From: Himantopus leucocephalus
Lineage: Eukaryota > Chordata > Aves > Charadriiformes > Recurvirostridae
Assembly: GCA_003993805.1 (NCBI GenBank)
Contig: RSEF01000005.1
Span: forward strand, 20,813,110-20,877,109
Direction: 5' to 3'
DNA length: 64,000 bases
In this document: piece by piece, positions 38,374-50,060 of the stretch
How positions within the stretch are numbered: position 1 is the stretch's first letter
Layout of the letters: every line of letters starts with the position of its first letter
Translations under genes and position numbers: made by a program
Notes under the pieces: generated by a model
Told to the model about the DNA's origin: nothing
What the model saw: only the letters and a program-made list of their open reading frames with translations
The model's database searches: none

Positions 38374-40439
38374 GAGGAAGACACTAACAGACTTGTACGG
38401 CGTCATGAACGAAGACTTGAGATAATAGTTATGGGCTACGCCTACATTCTTGGGAACACTGTAGTAGGGAAGGCACTGTCTAAGCTAAAGAATGATACTG
38501 ACAGAGGAACAAGAGATTATAAAAGTGATTATGATGAACTTCACTTGGGTGCGAGAAAGTTTCTGATCATCAGAGTGATGATGTTTCCAAACAGTAGCAA
38601 ACACAAAAATCTGAACTGATTCAAAGGTGGAGCGTCATAACCTCAGTGTTCCCTGAGAACTTTATCCAGCTGGGGCCAAACCACCACCAGTGCCCAACAG
38701 GCCCACAGAGACTACCTGGTACCAGTTGCAAGGGGCTGGAGGAGGCTGAGAAAAGGCCGCATCCTTCCTTTGGACCCCAAGGGGACCCACTTTGGTGAGT
38801 CGTCTCCTTTTTCAGACAAGGGTACTTTCAATAGTGGTGGTGACACTTAGGCAATCTTCTCCTGTCAAGTCTTAGAGGTCTTTGGGTATATTCACAATGA
38901 TTCTGGGCCTTTGGGGATGTTTTCAAAGGCTTCAGCAGCATTCAGGCACCTAGTGAGATTTGCAATGGAAAGTCAATGAACACTCCAGAACAGAACGTCT
39001 TCCCCCTTAAGTCACTCCTAGCCGTGTGGACTTTGAGGGGATGATTTCATGTGTCAATGATTGCATTTTACACCTGGTTTACATATGTGGAGATGACTGT
39101 GCAGTGTATCAGGCAATACAAAATCTGCATTTTGTGTGTACATATTTAGACAATTAGATTTTAGAGCTTATTTATGAAAATTCTTCTGTTCTTTCTTGCC
39201 TCCAAAGGGGAGCATATTTGGATAGCTTATTATTAAAAACATAGACTTGACTGAAAGAAAATGGGGCAAGTAAGGTCCTTAGAACACAGTGATGGTTATC
39301 ATTTTTATTGTAAATCCTTTTCTTCACCTCTTTTGAAATTATCTAACCCCTGCCAGGGGCAGTGAAAGGAGTGACCTGAAAGTGTGAGATGTTGATGCAC
39401 TGCCAATGGATTTTTTTTTTTTGGTATTGCTGCGCTGGCACGGACTCAGCAGGTACATAAAATACAATGTTCCAACCCATTTCACCCTCCAAGTTGGAGT
39501 GAGGTATGTTCATTTTCGCTCTCTGCACTCATGGCCTGTTCTTAGTCAGAGAGTCAGAGCTCATGCTGCTGTGCAATCTTGAGCTTCTTTTATGAGCTTA
39601 ACCAGAACACTGCTGGGTATCTTTCTTCAATGCAGATTTTAAATCTTGGCTTGCAGAATCAGAAGCTCTTTCCTGGCTGCACAGGTGATTACCTAACTTT
39701 AGGCAAAGTCTCAAATACCCTGAAGTATCTCAAATAGGTTCTCATAATATCCTTTTTCAGTGCTTCTTTTTCATTACCACACTCGGTGTGCCCTTTTAAT
39801 TCTGCACATTAGCTAGCGGTGGATTAATTTTTTGACTGTGTAGTGGCCAGTCTGTATTTGATTCTGTTTCTTCTTGTATTTATCCTTTCTACTTCTAGAT
39901 AACCATGAGACCCATTCAAAAATATTTGCCCCATTTAGATCCTGAGAGCAGACTCTGCTGTCAAGAGAAAAATGTACAGGGCAAATTCTAACAACAACAA
40001 ATATAAATTATGGACCAAATGAGCAACTTTCTTTGCTGCACTGAATCATTGCGGTTTGTTGGAACATCTAGTAAGGTGGTTTTGGAAGACTGCAATGTCA
40101 TCACATCCTTGGTTTCACCCTTTAAAAAAGAAATTAGGAGCAAACCATGATCTCAGAATCTAACTCTCTCAAATGGAGCAGATTACCCAAGATCTAAATT
40201 TTGTTATGGACTTCTACATTGATTGTTGATCTAAAGAAAGTCTCAAATTTAAACTAATTGACATTTGATTGAACCTAATTTTGAGTGAATCTTTTGACTG
40301 ACTGTTCTTCATCTATATTTTGAATCTACCTGGTCTTTTTAGAAGACATTAAGTGTGATGGATACCAGCCTACTAAGTGGCCTCTATCATTATAGAAAGT
40401 GAATCCCTTGAAGACATGAATATATTTGTTCTTCTCTGG
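38374..40439. other. Unique non-coding sequence with one candidate open frame
   Basis: The first part (38374-38619) is an 81-codon plus-strand frame discussed in the findings; it is not called as a gene. The rest has no recognised features except a 12-T run at 39411-39422. Confidence 0.45.
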
Positions 40440-40570
40440 CTTTCTCTTCCACCCTCACTTTACATATGGGAAAAATAAGTGCAGGAAGATTAAATAACTT
40501 TCTCAAAGTCACATAGGAGTTTTGTGTTAGAAACTGAGCTACATTCCAGTTCAGTGTTTTGAATGCATGA
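40440..40570 (-). repeat. MIR/L2-like SINE fragment, minus strand
   Basis: Plus-strand order of blocks: CTCACTTTACATATGGGAAA, AATAAGTGCAGGAAGATTAA, ATAACTTTCTCAAAGTCACA, TAGGAGTTTTGTGTTAGAAA, CTGAGCTACATTCCAGTTCA, then GTGTTTTGAATGCATGACC. This is close to the reverse complement of the MIR/L2 core and 3' module ('tttacagatggggaaactgag', 'gcacagagagattaagtgacttgcccaaggtcaca', then the 'gaactccagttcagtgc' end). It is the clearest of the MIR-like fossils in the window. The shared 3' module prevents a firm choice between MIR and L2. Confidence 0.7.
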
Positions 40571-41705
40571 CCAAACTTTCTTTCTGTTTTCATCTGGTGA
40601 GATATTTAGAAACAATTTTAACTTGGGATGAAATTTTAAATTGCAGTTGTCCCATCATCTTCAAATATTTTGTTCCTATTAAGTATCATTGTGATGTGCT
40701 GGTTCCTCAGAAGCCCAAAGCAGCTTATCATTTTATTGCAGCTTGGTTAGTAGTACCTTACAAAACAAACACTACTTGCAGGAAGTGGGGAATCTGATGC
40801 TGTCTTCCCAGTGCAGATATATGATTTGTCAAGTTCTGATGGTTTTGACTGGCACTTTTATAGCAGAAACCACATTTCGGAAATCTTTAATATTGGCTTC
40901 TCTCTTCTTATAGGTGTTTCAAACACAAGTAATCTCCAAAAGATACTACCATTGTGCACTTATTTACTAGTAAGTTTATAAGAGATTGTAATACCCTTTT
41001 CATTGACTTTTAAAGCTTGTAAATATACTTTATTGCTAATTATTTTTTTAATCCTCAGTTCTTATCCTCAGTTCTTTTGCTTGACTAGTTAACAAATGTA
41101 CTGTTCCATTTGTGTTAATTGAGAGAAGAAGCAGGGATAATGGAGAAATTCTTGAAAAGAGCATTTCAGATATGTCATGGCAAAAGATGACAAGCATTGC
41201 ATTAACATTTACAGAGGAAGTATAAAGAGATGACAGAAATGACCTTAAGAAAGTTTAGCTGCTGTGTACCATTTGTTGCTTATGGCTTTACTACAGTGGA
41301 ACAGAGTTCGGTGGGAGCCCTTTAAATCAAGCTAAGTCAGATTCCTATTCACTTCAGTGACTTTTGGATCATTTCCTGAAATGTTCTGTTTGCTGAACAG
41401 CAAGACAAAAGTTTCCAACTCTGTGCTGGGAACTCCTATATTCTACTGCTGATGTCGGTAGGTCATGTGTCAAAATAAGATGAGGGAAAGTTTCCAAGTG
41501 TCATGAGAGTGTTTCAACCAAAAAGTTCATTGAGTTAGGGTGTCAATCATGTGATCCAGCCAACTTCCATGAGAAATCCTCTGCTTCCATATCTGCTAAG
41601 AAGGAATTGTAACAGTCTTTCCACATTCATTTGTGCCATTGTGAGGCTGCTCATTCCTTTGCTTGTGATGGCGGATATTATGTTAACCTTCAGAAATTAT
41701 CATGG
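40571..41705. other. Unique non-coding sequence
   Basis: No gene or repeat recognised beyond a small doubled ATCCTCAGTTCTT motif near 41052-41078. It abuts the LTR that starts at 41706. Confidence 0.5.
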
Positions 41706-42297
41706 TGTGCTGGGTTGACCCTGTCCAGCAGCCAAACACCCACCCAGCCTCTCATTCACTCCTGTCTCTTGCAGGATGGGGAAAACATAGAAGGAAGGTG
41801 AGAAGACCTGTGGCTAGAGATAATGGTGGTTTAATAGGAAAAGTAAAAGCTGAGCACAGAAGCAAAGGAAAAAGAAGAATTCTTTCACTACTTTCCATTG
41901 GCAGGTGGGTGTCCAGCTGATTCCTGGGAAGCAGGGCCTCAGCATGCCTAACAGCAGCCTGGGAAGACAAACGCCATAACCGTGAACGCCACCGCCTTCT
42001 TCCTCTTTTCCCTGAGGTTTTATTGGTGAGCACAACCAATTGTTCATATGGAATATCCCTTTGATCAGTTTGGGTTAGCTGTCCCAACTGTTTCCCCTCC
42101 TGGCCTCTTGCCCACCCCCAGTCTACTTGCTGTGGGGGGAGGATGGGAAGAGCGAAGACCTCAGTGCTGTGCAAGCACTGTTCAGTTATAGCCAAAACAC
42201 AACTGTGTTATCCACACACTTTTAGACCCCTGTACGAAGCACAGCACCATACAGGCTGCTGTGAAGATAGTTAACTCCCAACCAGAACCAGTATACA
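41706..42297 (-). mobile_element. Solo LTR of an avian ERVL-like endogenous retrovirus (second subfamily)
   Basis: The segment begins TGTGCTGGGTTGACCCTGTC and ends CCAACCAGAACCAGTATACA; reverse-complemented it opens TGTATACTGGTTCTGG and closes CCCAGCACA, giving TG...CA ends. On the minus strand there is the family's GGGATATTCCATATG block (around 42037-42051) and an AATAAA signal at 42018-42023, with another candidate ATTAAA at 41830-41835. It is longer (592 bp) and clearly different in sequence from the LTR at 23836, so the two are not a pair from one provirus. No clear target duplication was found: CATGG precedes it and CATTT follows. No internal retroviral sequence flanks it. Confidence 0.75.
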
Positions 42298-42372
42298 CAT
42301 TTATCACACACAGAAGTATGCTAATTGCTTTTCTGAGTATTTTGCATTATAACTTCTTCTTCTGAATCTCAG

Positions 42373-42444
42373 TATTATATTGGTGACCTGACTTCAATAG
42401 ACTCCAATATATTATATTGATGACCTGACTTGAACAGACTTCAA
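42373..42444 (+). repeat. Imperfect tandem duplication, 37-bp period
   Basis: The 35-bp unit at 42373-42407 (starting TATTATATTGGTGACCTGAC) recurs at 42410-42444 (starting TATTATATTGATGACCTGAC) with four substitutions and a 2-bp spacer. This is probably a local replication-slippage duplication of moderate age. Confidence 0.9.
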
Positions 42445-43341
42445 GAATTTGAATTCTGAGGATATTCAGTATCACTGAAAATACCAATTAATCCAGTACA
42501 ATTATTTCCAGTGTTCCAAGGCTAAAACCACTCTCTTGAATTTCATTATTGCTTAATAAATTGCATGCTTTCTTTTTGAACAATATTAAATAATTGCCCC
42601 TCAAATTTGCAACTGAATGACTGTTCACATTATGCATAATGCCTTATGAAATACTAATTGATGGCTTTGTGCAGTGTCTCAATGGAATAATTGCTTGTTT
42701 AGAGCAACACTTTCACTGAACAAATGCTTATTCTTTGCATTTTTCCTTTGCAAAGTAGTTTTTCTTCCACTGTAATATTTTCAGAAAGATTTCTGCTTTG
42801 GAGCAATTGGACCATGATCTATGATATCATTTAATTGCCGAAGCATGAGCTGTATAGCCACCATTTCTATTTTTTGGGTTATCTGCAGGCAGCTTTTATA
42901 CCTTCCCCTTCAAATATTTCATGCTTGTATTTTCTGCTGTGAGATTTGCCATGCTCTATCCAAAAACTTGCTCATCAAACTGATGCTGTACCATCTTTCT
43001 TAGAAACCAATACTTCCAGGTTTGAAGGAATACAATAAACCAGGGATCATAATGAAAAACTCTTGTGCCGTTTTTTTATTATCATAAAGAATTGTGATAG
43101 AATTGTTTCTGGTTGGAAGTAGTCATCCCTAAACTTAAGTAATGCTAATCAGCATAGAAAAATCTGCAAAATCTAAATTGATTTGGGCTCCTGTGGAGAT
43201 CTGATTGTTGAACAGTTTGTGTCCTGGTGAAATTCCTGTTGGTGTACCCAGTTTCATCAGATATGATTTTCCTTTGGTAGACCTCCTTGCTTCCTGAAAG
43301 AATGCAAAACTTCTAAAGTAAAAGGGTGGTACCTCTTGATA
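42445..43341. other. Unique non-coding sequence
   Basis: AT-rich, no recognised repeat or gene. It ends at the plus-strand CR1 fragment. Confidence 0.5.
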
Positions 43342-43608
43342 GAACAAGAGGCAACTGGCACAAACTTGAACATAGGAAGCTCCATCTTAACATGAGGAGG
43401 AACTTCTTTACTTAGAGGGTGGCAGAGCACTGGAACAGGCTGTCCAGAGAGGTTGTGGAGTGTCCCAGCCGTGAGACATTTCAAACCGGCCTGGACGCCA
43501 TCCTGTGCAACCTGCTCTAGGTGACCCTGCTCTGGCAGGGGGGTTGGACTAGATGATCTCCAGAGGTCCCTTCCAACCCTGACCATTCTGTGATTCTGTG
43601 ATTCTGTG
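43342..43608 (+). mobile_element. CR1 LINE 3' end, 5'-truncated, plus strand
   Basis: Starts near AAGAGGCAACTGGCACAAAC and ends with three perfect ATTCTGTG units (43585-43608), the CR1 3' hallmark. One frame encodes the last residues of ORF2, with HLNMRRNFFT and then EHWNRLSREVVECPSRE. In that part the frame is broken by an early TAG just after NFFT. The normal ORF2 stop position is TAG at 43518-43520. The 3' UTR follows with GGGGGGTTGGACTAGATGAT. Only the terminal about 270 bp were inserted or kept, as is usual for 5'-truncated CR1. Minus-strand frames at 43257-43637 are antisense shadows of this copy. Confidence 0.92.
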
Positions 43609-46600
43609 TACTCTGTGTGTCTGCACTGAGATACCATTGTGACATCCTGGAGGCGTGCAGCAGAGGCACACAGTCAGAGTCAGTACTTGGAAAATGCTTC
43701 TAGGTCCCATACCACAGATCAAGCATCAGTGAGCTGAATTTAAACATGTTTTGGAGGAACAACATGAAAACAGCCTGGAATAAGAACCTGAGAATGAATC
43801 TGGCTATGAGAGACTGCCTGGATAGTTTCTGGTACAAATGGTATGCCTGATACTTGTCTTAGACCCATATGCAGGCTGTCAGGACTGCAGAGTTATTAAC
43901 TAGTAGCTTGTGCTACAACGGTATTTTTGTATTAAAGAAGCAACACGTTCAAATTCCTGTAAATACAGTTTTACTTAATCATCTATTTCTAAATATTACT
44001 ATGAAATGAAGGGCTTAGTGGGTTCCCTTTGCCTAAAGCTAAAATTTCTTTGTTTCTGAGAGTGTAAAAAGAGCTGTAGGTAATTATGTCCTCAGTAAGT
44101 TGATTATAATGTAGATCATTAAATCCCTAAAGATTTGGTATGCAGTTCAACAACTGTTTATTTGTCAAATATATTTAGAAATTTTCTGAAAATGTATTTT
44201 GTTTTTCCTAGGGAAAGATTAAACAAGAAAAAACAAATATTGTGACCCAAATTTAGTAGAAGCCTTATTTATGAATGGTAAGGTCGTAGTTTTGCTTTGC
44301 ATGGTACTTCAATTAGAAACCTGCTTGCTGTGTTTGTTTCTCTTTACTTATTTTCATTATACCCAACAAACAGCTTTGCAGCAGTGATGTCATCTGGACC
44401 AAGTGGGACATATTCTGACATCCACATATTGACAAAACAAAGCAAATCACACTGGCTAAACATTTGTGAAAATTTCCCTGGGATTAGATCATAGCAGATG
44501 CATTTAGTGACACACAAGACACAAAATGTTAAAGAGTTCCACCTAATCCCTCAGAGGTCTAATACTGAAGTAAGTAGTGAGTATATTCTCATTCTAGTGA
44601 CTTGTATACACTTCCACTTTGTTTCTCTGTGGAAAAATATATTTTGACTACTTTGGCAAGTTCAATATTAAGTAAATGCAAAATCATCGAAGAATAAATT
44701 ATAACAGTGAAGAAAACACAGATGATTTGGAGCTGAATCTTTTAATTCACAGATCCTACGCTTTAGTCCAGTGTGCTGTCTTATCTGTATTACAGTATGG
44801 AAACAACTATCATCATTTCATATGCCAATAAGGAGGAAAAAATAGACTTTTTTATTTTCATTTTCTTTGGGGCATGGAAGGACGTTTTGAAGTTTGAAAA
44901 AAGGAAGATCTAAAAATCATTTTCCCAAAGAAGGCTATTAGAAATACATTCGGTAGTAAGAAAACAGTGTTTTAGCCACATTGTCAGAATACCACAGACA
45001 AAAAGGCCAAAGAGTAAATGACTGAGGACATCTGATCTGATCTGACTTTTCTTCTTCTTTATATGACATTATGCTCTTTTGCTAGAATACAAATTTTGAA
45101 CATATTATGCTAGCGTGCTGAAAACAAGATGAAAAACAAGTCAAGGAGCTTTGGAACAAGATTTGTGGAACATGCATAGTTTATGATATTTTTATGAAGA
45201 AAACTTCCCACCAGATAAAATAAACCCCCCTCATCTTCCAGCCACAGAATTTAGCTTAAGGATGTCTTGAAGTCCCTACAAAACAAGAGAGGGAGAGCAT
45301 AAGTATTCTTTTGTGAATGCTCCTGAAATTTAGGCACATCTAAAAGCTGAAAGTATAGGAGCTTAAACCTTAGTGTGAGATTTTGTGTCACTATTTTTGT
45401 GCATGAAGGAAGTATATAATCAGACTTCCATCCTGTTCCTTGGCAGGCTGTTACTTATACACAGCCATGAAGGCTTTACCGGTTCAGAAGCATAAATCTG
45501 AAAGGGGGCTGCGCCATTACAAACCCTTTTGAGCACTCCAGATCTAACAGAATAACCATTCTTCTGTTTCATTAAAGCTGCTAAGTCAGGAATTGCCCTG
45601 ATCCCATCGCCAACCCACCTTGGCAGATGTGAACCATTTAGGTATCTAAAATCAAATTTCATTCTCTTTGAATATATGTATTGTGAAAGTTTTTCTTTTT
45701 TTTCTTGTTCAGAGTTACTGAAACTTTTTATTTTATTATCAATCAACAGTCAGTATTCTGTGCTTGAAGCTATAGTGTTATTTTTAAAAATACTATTTAA
45801 AGTTTATATTATTTCAAAGCTTTTCTTTGCCCATCTTTTCTTTACCCATAAATTAAGCTTGAGAATTTTTTTCTGATGAAAATTCAAATAAGAGTTTCAA
45901 ATAGGAAAACAAATTGGTGCAGCAAATGCCAGATTTGTGCAGACACCATGAAAGTATACTTTGAAGTTAATTACTTCAGCTTTCTTGCATGCAGGTTCTT
46001 AGCCCTGGGAAGCACTAAAGGGTGAAAGAACCCTGTAACCAAGGCAGAGTCAGATGGGAGAGTAAAATGTGGAAGTATTTGAAAACTTTTAAAGAGCTCC
46101 AGCCTGGATTTGCTAAAACAAATGGGGATGCAAGCTCTTCAAGAACAGGAAGCAAGACTGCTTGAAAACTTACTGGATGGGAGACTACGTGACAGTGTTT
46201 GTCCTTGTCTTCAGGGGAAAAGACAAATCACAGAACTTTCCAAAAAAATCTTCTAAGATTCTCAGCATTTCTGCATTATTTGTACTCTCATCTGTCTGGA
46301 TCTGGTGCTTCAGGACATAAAAGAATCAAGAACATTTACAATTGTCCCAGTGAATTTGCTGGTGTGGCTCTGTAATGAGTTAAGGCCCAGCTCAGCTCCC
46401 ATCAGAGTCATTGGGAAAAGTCTCATTGCCTTGGTGGCATGTTAATCAAGCTCTGAGTGCTCAGGGAAGTGGAACAGAACAGATCTGAACCAACTATTCT
46501 TTCTTGCAATGTGACATTTCGATACCAAGAGGAAAAAAATCACATAGGAAAGATCAGAAAGAGATTACATTCTAGGACAAAGAGATAAAATGTGAAAGAA

Positions 46601-49600
46601 GGCCAAAACAATAATTCCAAGTACTTTCCAGCCTGGAAAAGGCTGTGACATGTGGCATTCTCTTGAGGTATACACATTCTTAATGGTTTGGAAAATGCCA
46701 TTAGAAATTGCTATTTCCAGACTTACGAACTCCATCATCTAAAGAGGATTATGAGATTACAGTTTTAAGACAACTAGAAGAATGGGTTAAGTCTCATCCA
46801 GTTCCTGTTTTCGTTACTATCATTGTCTCAAGGCGGGATTAAAATTGTGCCATTTGCTATATACATTAACCCCTTAATCTGAGAAGTGAGTGTCAATTTA
46901 GTCTTGTCAGGTTAATATCTCAGGGAGTGGATGTGCTACTGACCTCCGATTTCTTTGTCCCTTCTGTCATCAATTTGATTGTTTTGCCACTTTCTGCTTT
47001 CCCCCATGTACCTAGTTAGATATTTTAGGAATGTGGTGTGTCTACCAATGTTTGGTGTACATGGTTCTTTGTATGGTTTATAAAGAAATATTTTTATTCC
47101 TGTTTGCTAATGCTAAGTGTACGCAGCCTTTGAGTGGCAGGCATAATAAATAGTGAGCAACAGATAGGGCCATCCCTGAAAGCAGGACTTTCACGTGGGT
47201 GCAGATGATCATCCTGCTGCCATCAAACGTCCTACTGAGTCCCCGTGCAGTCTGGAAACGTGAAATTCTCTGTGCTTGCAAAGCTGACTTCTGCATATAC
47301 CAAACCTGTCATAGATAATGAAAGGTCAGGAAAGGAGAACTTACCACAATACATTTCCTGCAATGGATAAAGGTACTTTCCTTTCATTGACAAAGGTTTC
47401 AAGGGGAATTCAGAAGGTACTTGACCTCCTATATGACTCTATCCTTAGGAAGAAGAAGAGAGAATAACATTATTTTCCCCAGCACTCCAGATTGTAATCT
47501 TATGGCTCTCCGTTGTTGCTGTGCCTGCCAGCTGTGGAGTGGGATAGAAAGTCCTAAGCAGAAGCTGAATGATAAATGTGCTTAGAAAACCTAGTGGAAG
47601 CAGTTTTCCATGCAAAAGAATAATAAAAATGTGTTACAGTTTCACAATTTACTGAGACAAAAAATCTGAAGGTAATTCGAATAACCAGCAAGATGACATC
47701 CTAAGGGAAATAAAGTACCTAAAGGAGTGACAGGAGGAAAAGGTTTTACAAATTCCTTTAAAAAAACCATACCACTAAAGGACAGCAATACTTCTCTCAC
47801 AAATTCATCAAAATTTTCTGGAGCCAGATTTGAGGACATACTGTATAGAAATGTCTAGCATTGTAGAAAAGAGCAAGGCTTTGCTTTATGTATTAGAGAT
47901 AAGGCTTCAGTTTTTTTACATGAAGAATTCTTTCTCTACCTTTGCTTTTCCAGAAGAATATGAGGTGTCTTAGCTAAGAACACGGAAATAATAACAGCAC
48001 CAGCAACACCACTTTTGCCTGTTACTAAAGAAAGCAAAATAGTGGAGATGTCTGCCTTTCATTTGGGGAAATAAAAGGATGAGAATGATGCTCAGGTTGG
48101 CTTGAGGGGCACTTATGCCTGCTGAGGGGTTGCAAGTGCACACAGTAACACTTTGTGCTTGCTTGTCCGAAACTGAGCTTCCAAATGCGTCAGTCCCTGT
48201 AATGAATTAGAACTGCTATCTGCTTTTATTTACATCAGCTACCTAAAGGATGCCAGGCAGCTAAATCAGGAAATTTCAGACACAGAAGAGACCCAGTTGT
48301 ATTCTTCTGTCTTTGACAGTGTAGGGAACCTTGAGCTCATCCTCACTTTTCTGTGTTACTGCTCAAGAACCAAGGACCACAGGCTACTTGTTGTTTAGTT
48401 GCATTCTTGTCTAAAAGTGAGGCTGCATTAGTGGGAGAAAGAAACCAAAAAGGAAAACAAAGTAAAAATCAAAATGGTCAGCTTAAAGCACTATAGGTAC
48501 TCCCAACAGAGGGAAAACAAAAGCAAAAAGCCAACATACATTATTCATTAATACCCATGTGCACACAGGAAAATTAAATACATGTAAGCACATCTTTATA
48601 GCTTTATAAAGTGAGGAAAATGACCACAAGTGTGCTATTAATATCCTGAGATGTTGTAAGTGATACCTGGTGGGCAAGATCCATATGGGACATAAACAAG
48701 TCTTTTAAACACCAGGAATGTTTTTGCAAGAGTTAGGTGGAACCAAGAGTGGCAGCGGCAATGACAGCAGATGTTTTACTGTGCTTTTAAGGGTGACTAC
48801 TGCAATGTCATAAGACTGAAAATACTTGGCTATACTGAGTCTACAGCAATGTGCAAATCACATTCCATTGAAGTAATCACTGTTACTAATTTATCTCCAG
48901 AATTGCGTGGGTGGTAATTATACTCCTCATGTATATTAATCTCGTGTCCTGTTGCAACAGCAATTCTACCTTTTACATTTCTGTGATATCCTTATTCTGA
49001 ATAAAATCTTCTGTACTGCATGTTTCTTTGTGCTTATATTCTGCAGAAAAGGTCTATTTCAGTTGGACAGAAGTTAGTTTTCATCTCCAGCTCCAAAGCA
49101 CAAGTCTGCTGAGTTATAGAAGAAAAGTATGAAAAGATCAGTACTAGGTCCCAAATCTTCTGAGAAAGGTTGTTTTCTGATGTAATACAGGGGTCCGGTA
49201 AATAATATCTCAGTTATAATAGCTGCCTTTGAGATGAGAGAGTGAGCCACTGCAAGTTGCTTGTATCAGCTTCATACTCATGCAGTCTTGTGGTTTTTCA
49301 CTAGTTTAATACTACACAGAAAAGGAATTTTAAAAACGTGCCATAAATGATGGCATTTTCAGATGAACAGCACAGCAATCTTTTCATTGAGGTTTCATTG
49401 AGTTTGCCAGCATTTTTTTTTTGTTTCAGGTAAACTACCAGGAACTGCTTTACTCACTTCAGTCACTGGAAAACTCTGGAGCTGATTTCAAGTGATTTTC
49501 CCAGCTTGACACGATGTACTGACCCATGATTCCTGAAGCTGCTTCAGCAAAATGCTGTCATCTGCATTGATACAAACTCTGAAAATACACAGCTTCTGCA

Positions 49601-49699
49601 GCAAGAAAGTAATTTTAAGTGATGGGCAGAAATGCCAGAAGGTTGAAAAGGTTTTTGTTTCTCTTATGAGAGCGATTGAGGAGCCAGAGAGGAAGTTGC
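43609..49699. other. Unique non-coding sequence
   Basis: About 6 kb without recognised genes or dispersed repeats. The segment at about 44757-44800 weakly recalls the end of an MIR/L2 module, too weakly to call. Minus frame 45420-45746 and plus frame 44297-44494 have no domains. Confidence 0.5.
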
Positions 49700-50060
49700 A
49701 ACATTGCAAGAGTGAGTGGGAACTGAAGTCACAGAGGATGGTGAAAGAGCTGAGGCATTAAATGAATACTTTACAAGCAAGAACACTAGAAGATGTGCCA
49801 GCTGAAACTTGCTGTTGTATCCATTATCATGGTTGACTTCAGACCTAGTGAGGCACAGATATTGAATAAGTTAAGAGAATTTGAAATCAACAAATCATCC
49901 ATGCCGCGTGCAACCTTGAGGCTTTAAAAGGAGATTGTAATACACAGCTCAGGCTGGTCTTCACTCAGCAGCTACAAATGCCAAATTCACAAATAATAAA
50001 GAAAGAGAAAACTGCTACAGACCAAATACCATAAAAGCTTAATTACAACCTTGTAACTAC
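49700..50060 (+). mobile_element. Ancient LINE ORF2 fragment (endonuclease-RT linker and start of RT), plus strand
   Basis: Reading from 49716 gives VGTEVTEDGERAEALNEYFT, which closely matches the 'GTEVTEDEEKAEALNEYFAS' linker of CR1/L2-type LINE ORF2 upstream of the reverse transcriptase. After frame slips the same strand encodes ILNKLREFEINKSSMP (about 49861-49908), the decayed counterpart of 'VLKKLKxLKINKSPGPDG', the first RT block. Further on KERENCYRPN (about 50001-50030) recalls the 'NYRPISLTS' block. The blocks are in correct order and spacing on one strand. Frameshifts and stops make it dead. The 5' edge is uncertain: similarity is not visible before about 49700. Confidence 0.65.

Noticed and set aside
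41752..42195. 147-codon minus frame inside the second LTR
   Set aside because: It lies wholly within LTR sequence, which is non-coding in this family.
23836..42297. The two LTRs as the ends of one 18-kb provirus
   Set aside because: They have different lengths and sequences, and the interval between them holds unique DNA and old LINE/SINE remnants, with no retroviral genes.
43257..43637. 126-codon minus-strand frame
   Set aside because: It is antisense to the plus-strand CR1 3' end, whose family identity is clear.
44757..44800. Possible MIR/L2 3' end
   Set aside because: Similarity is limited to a short segment and could be chance.
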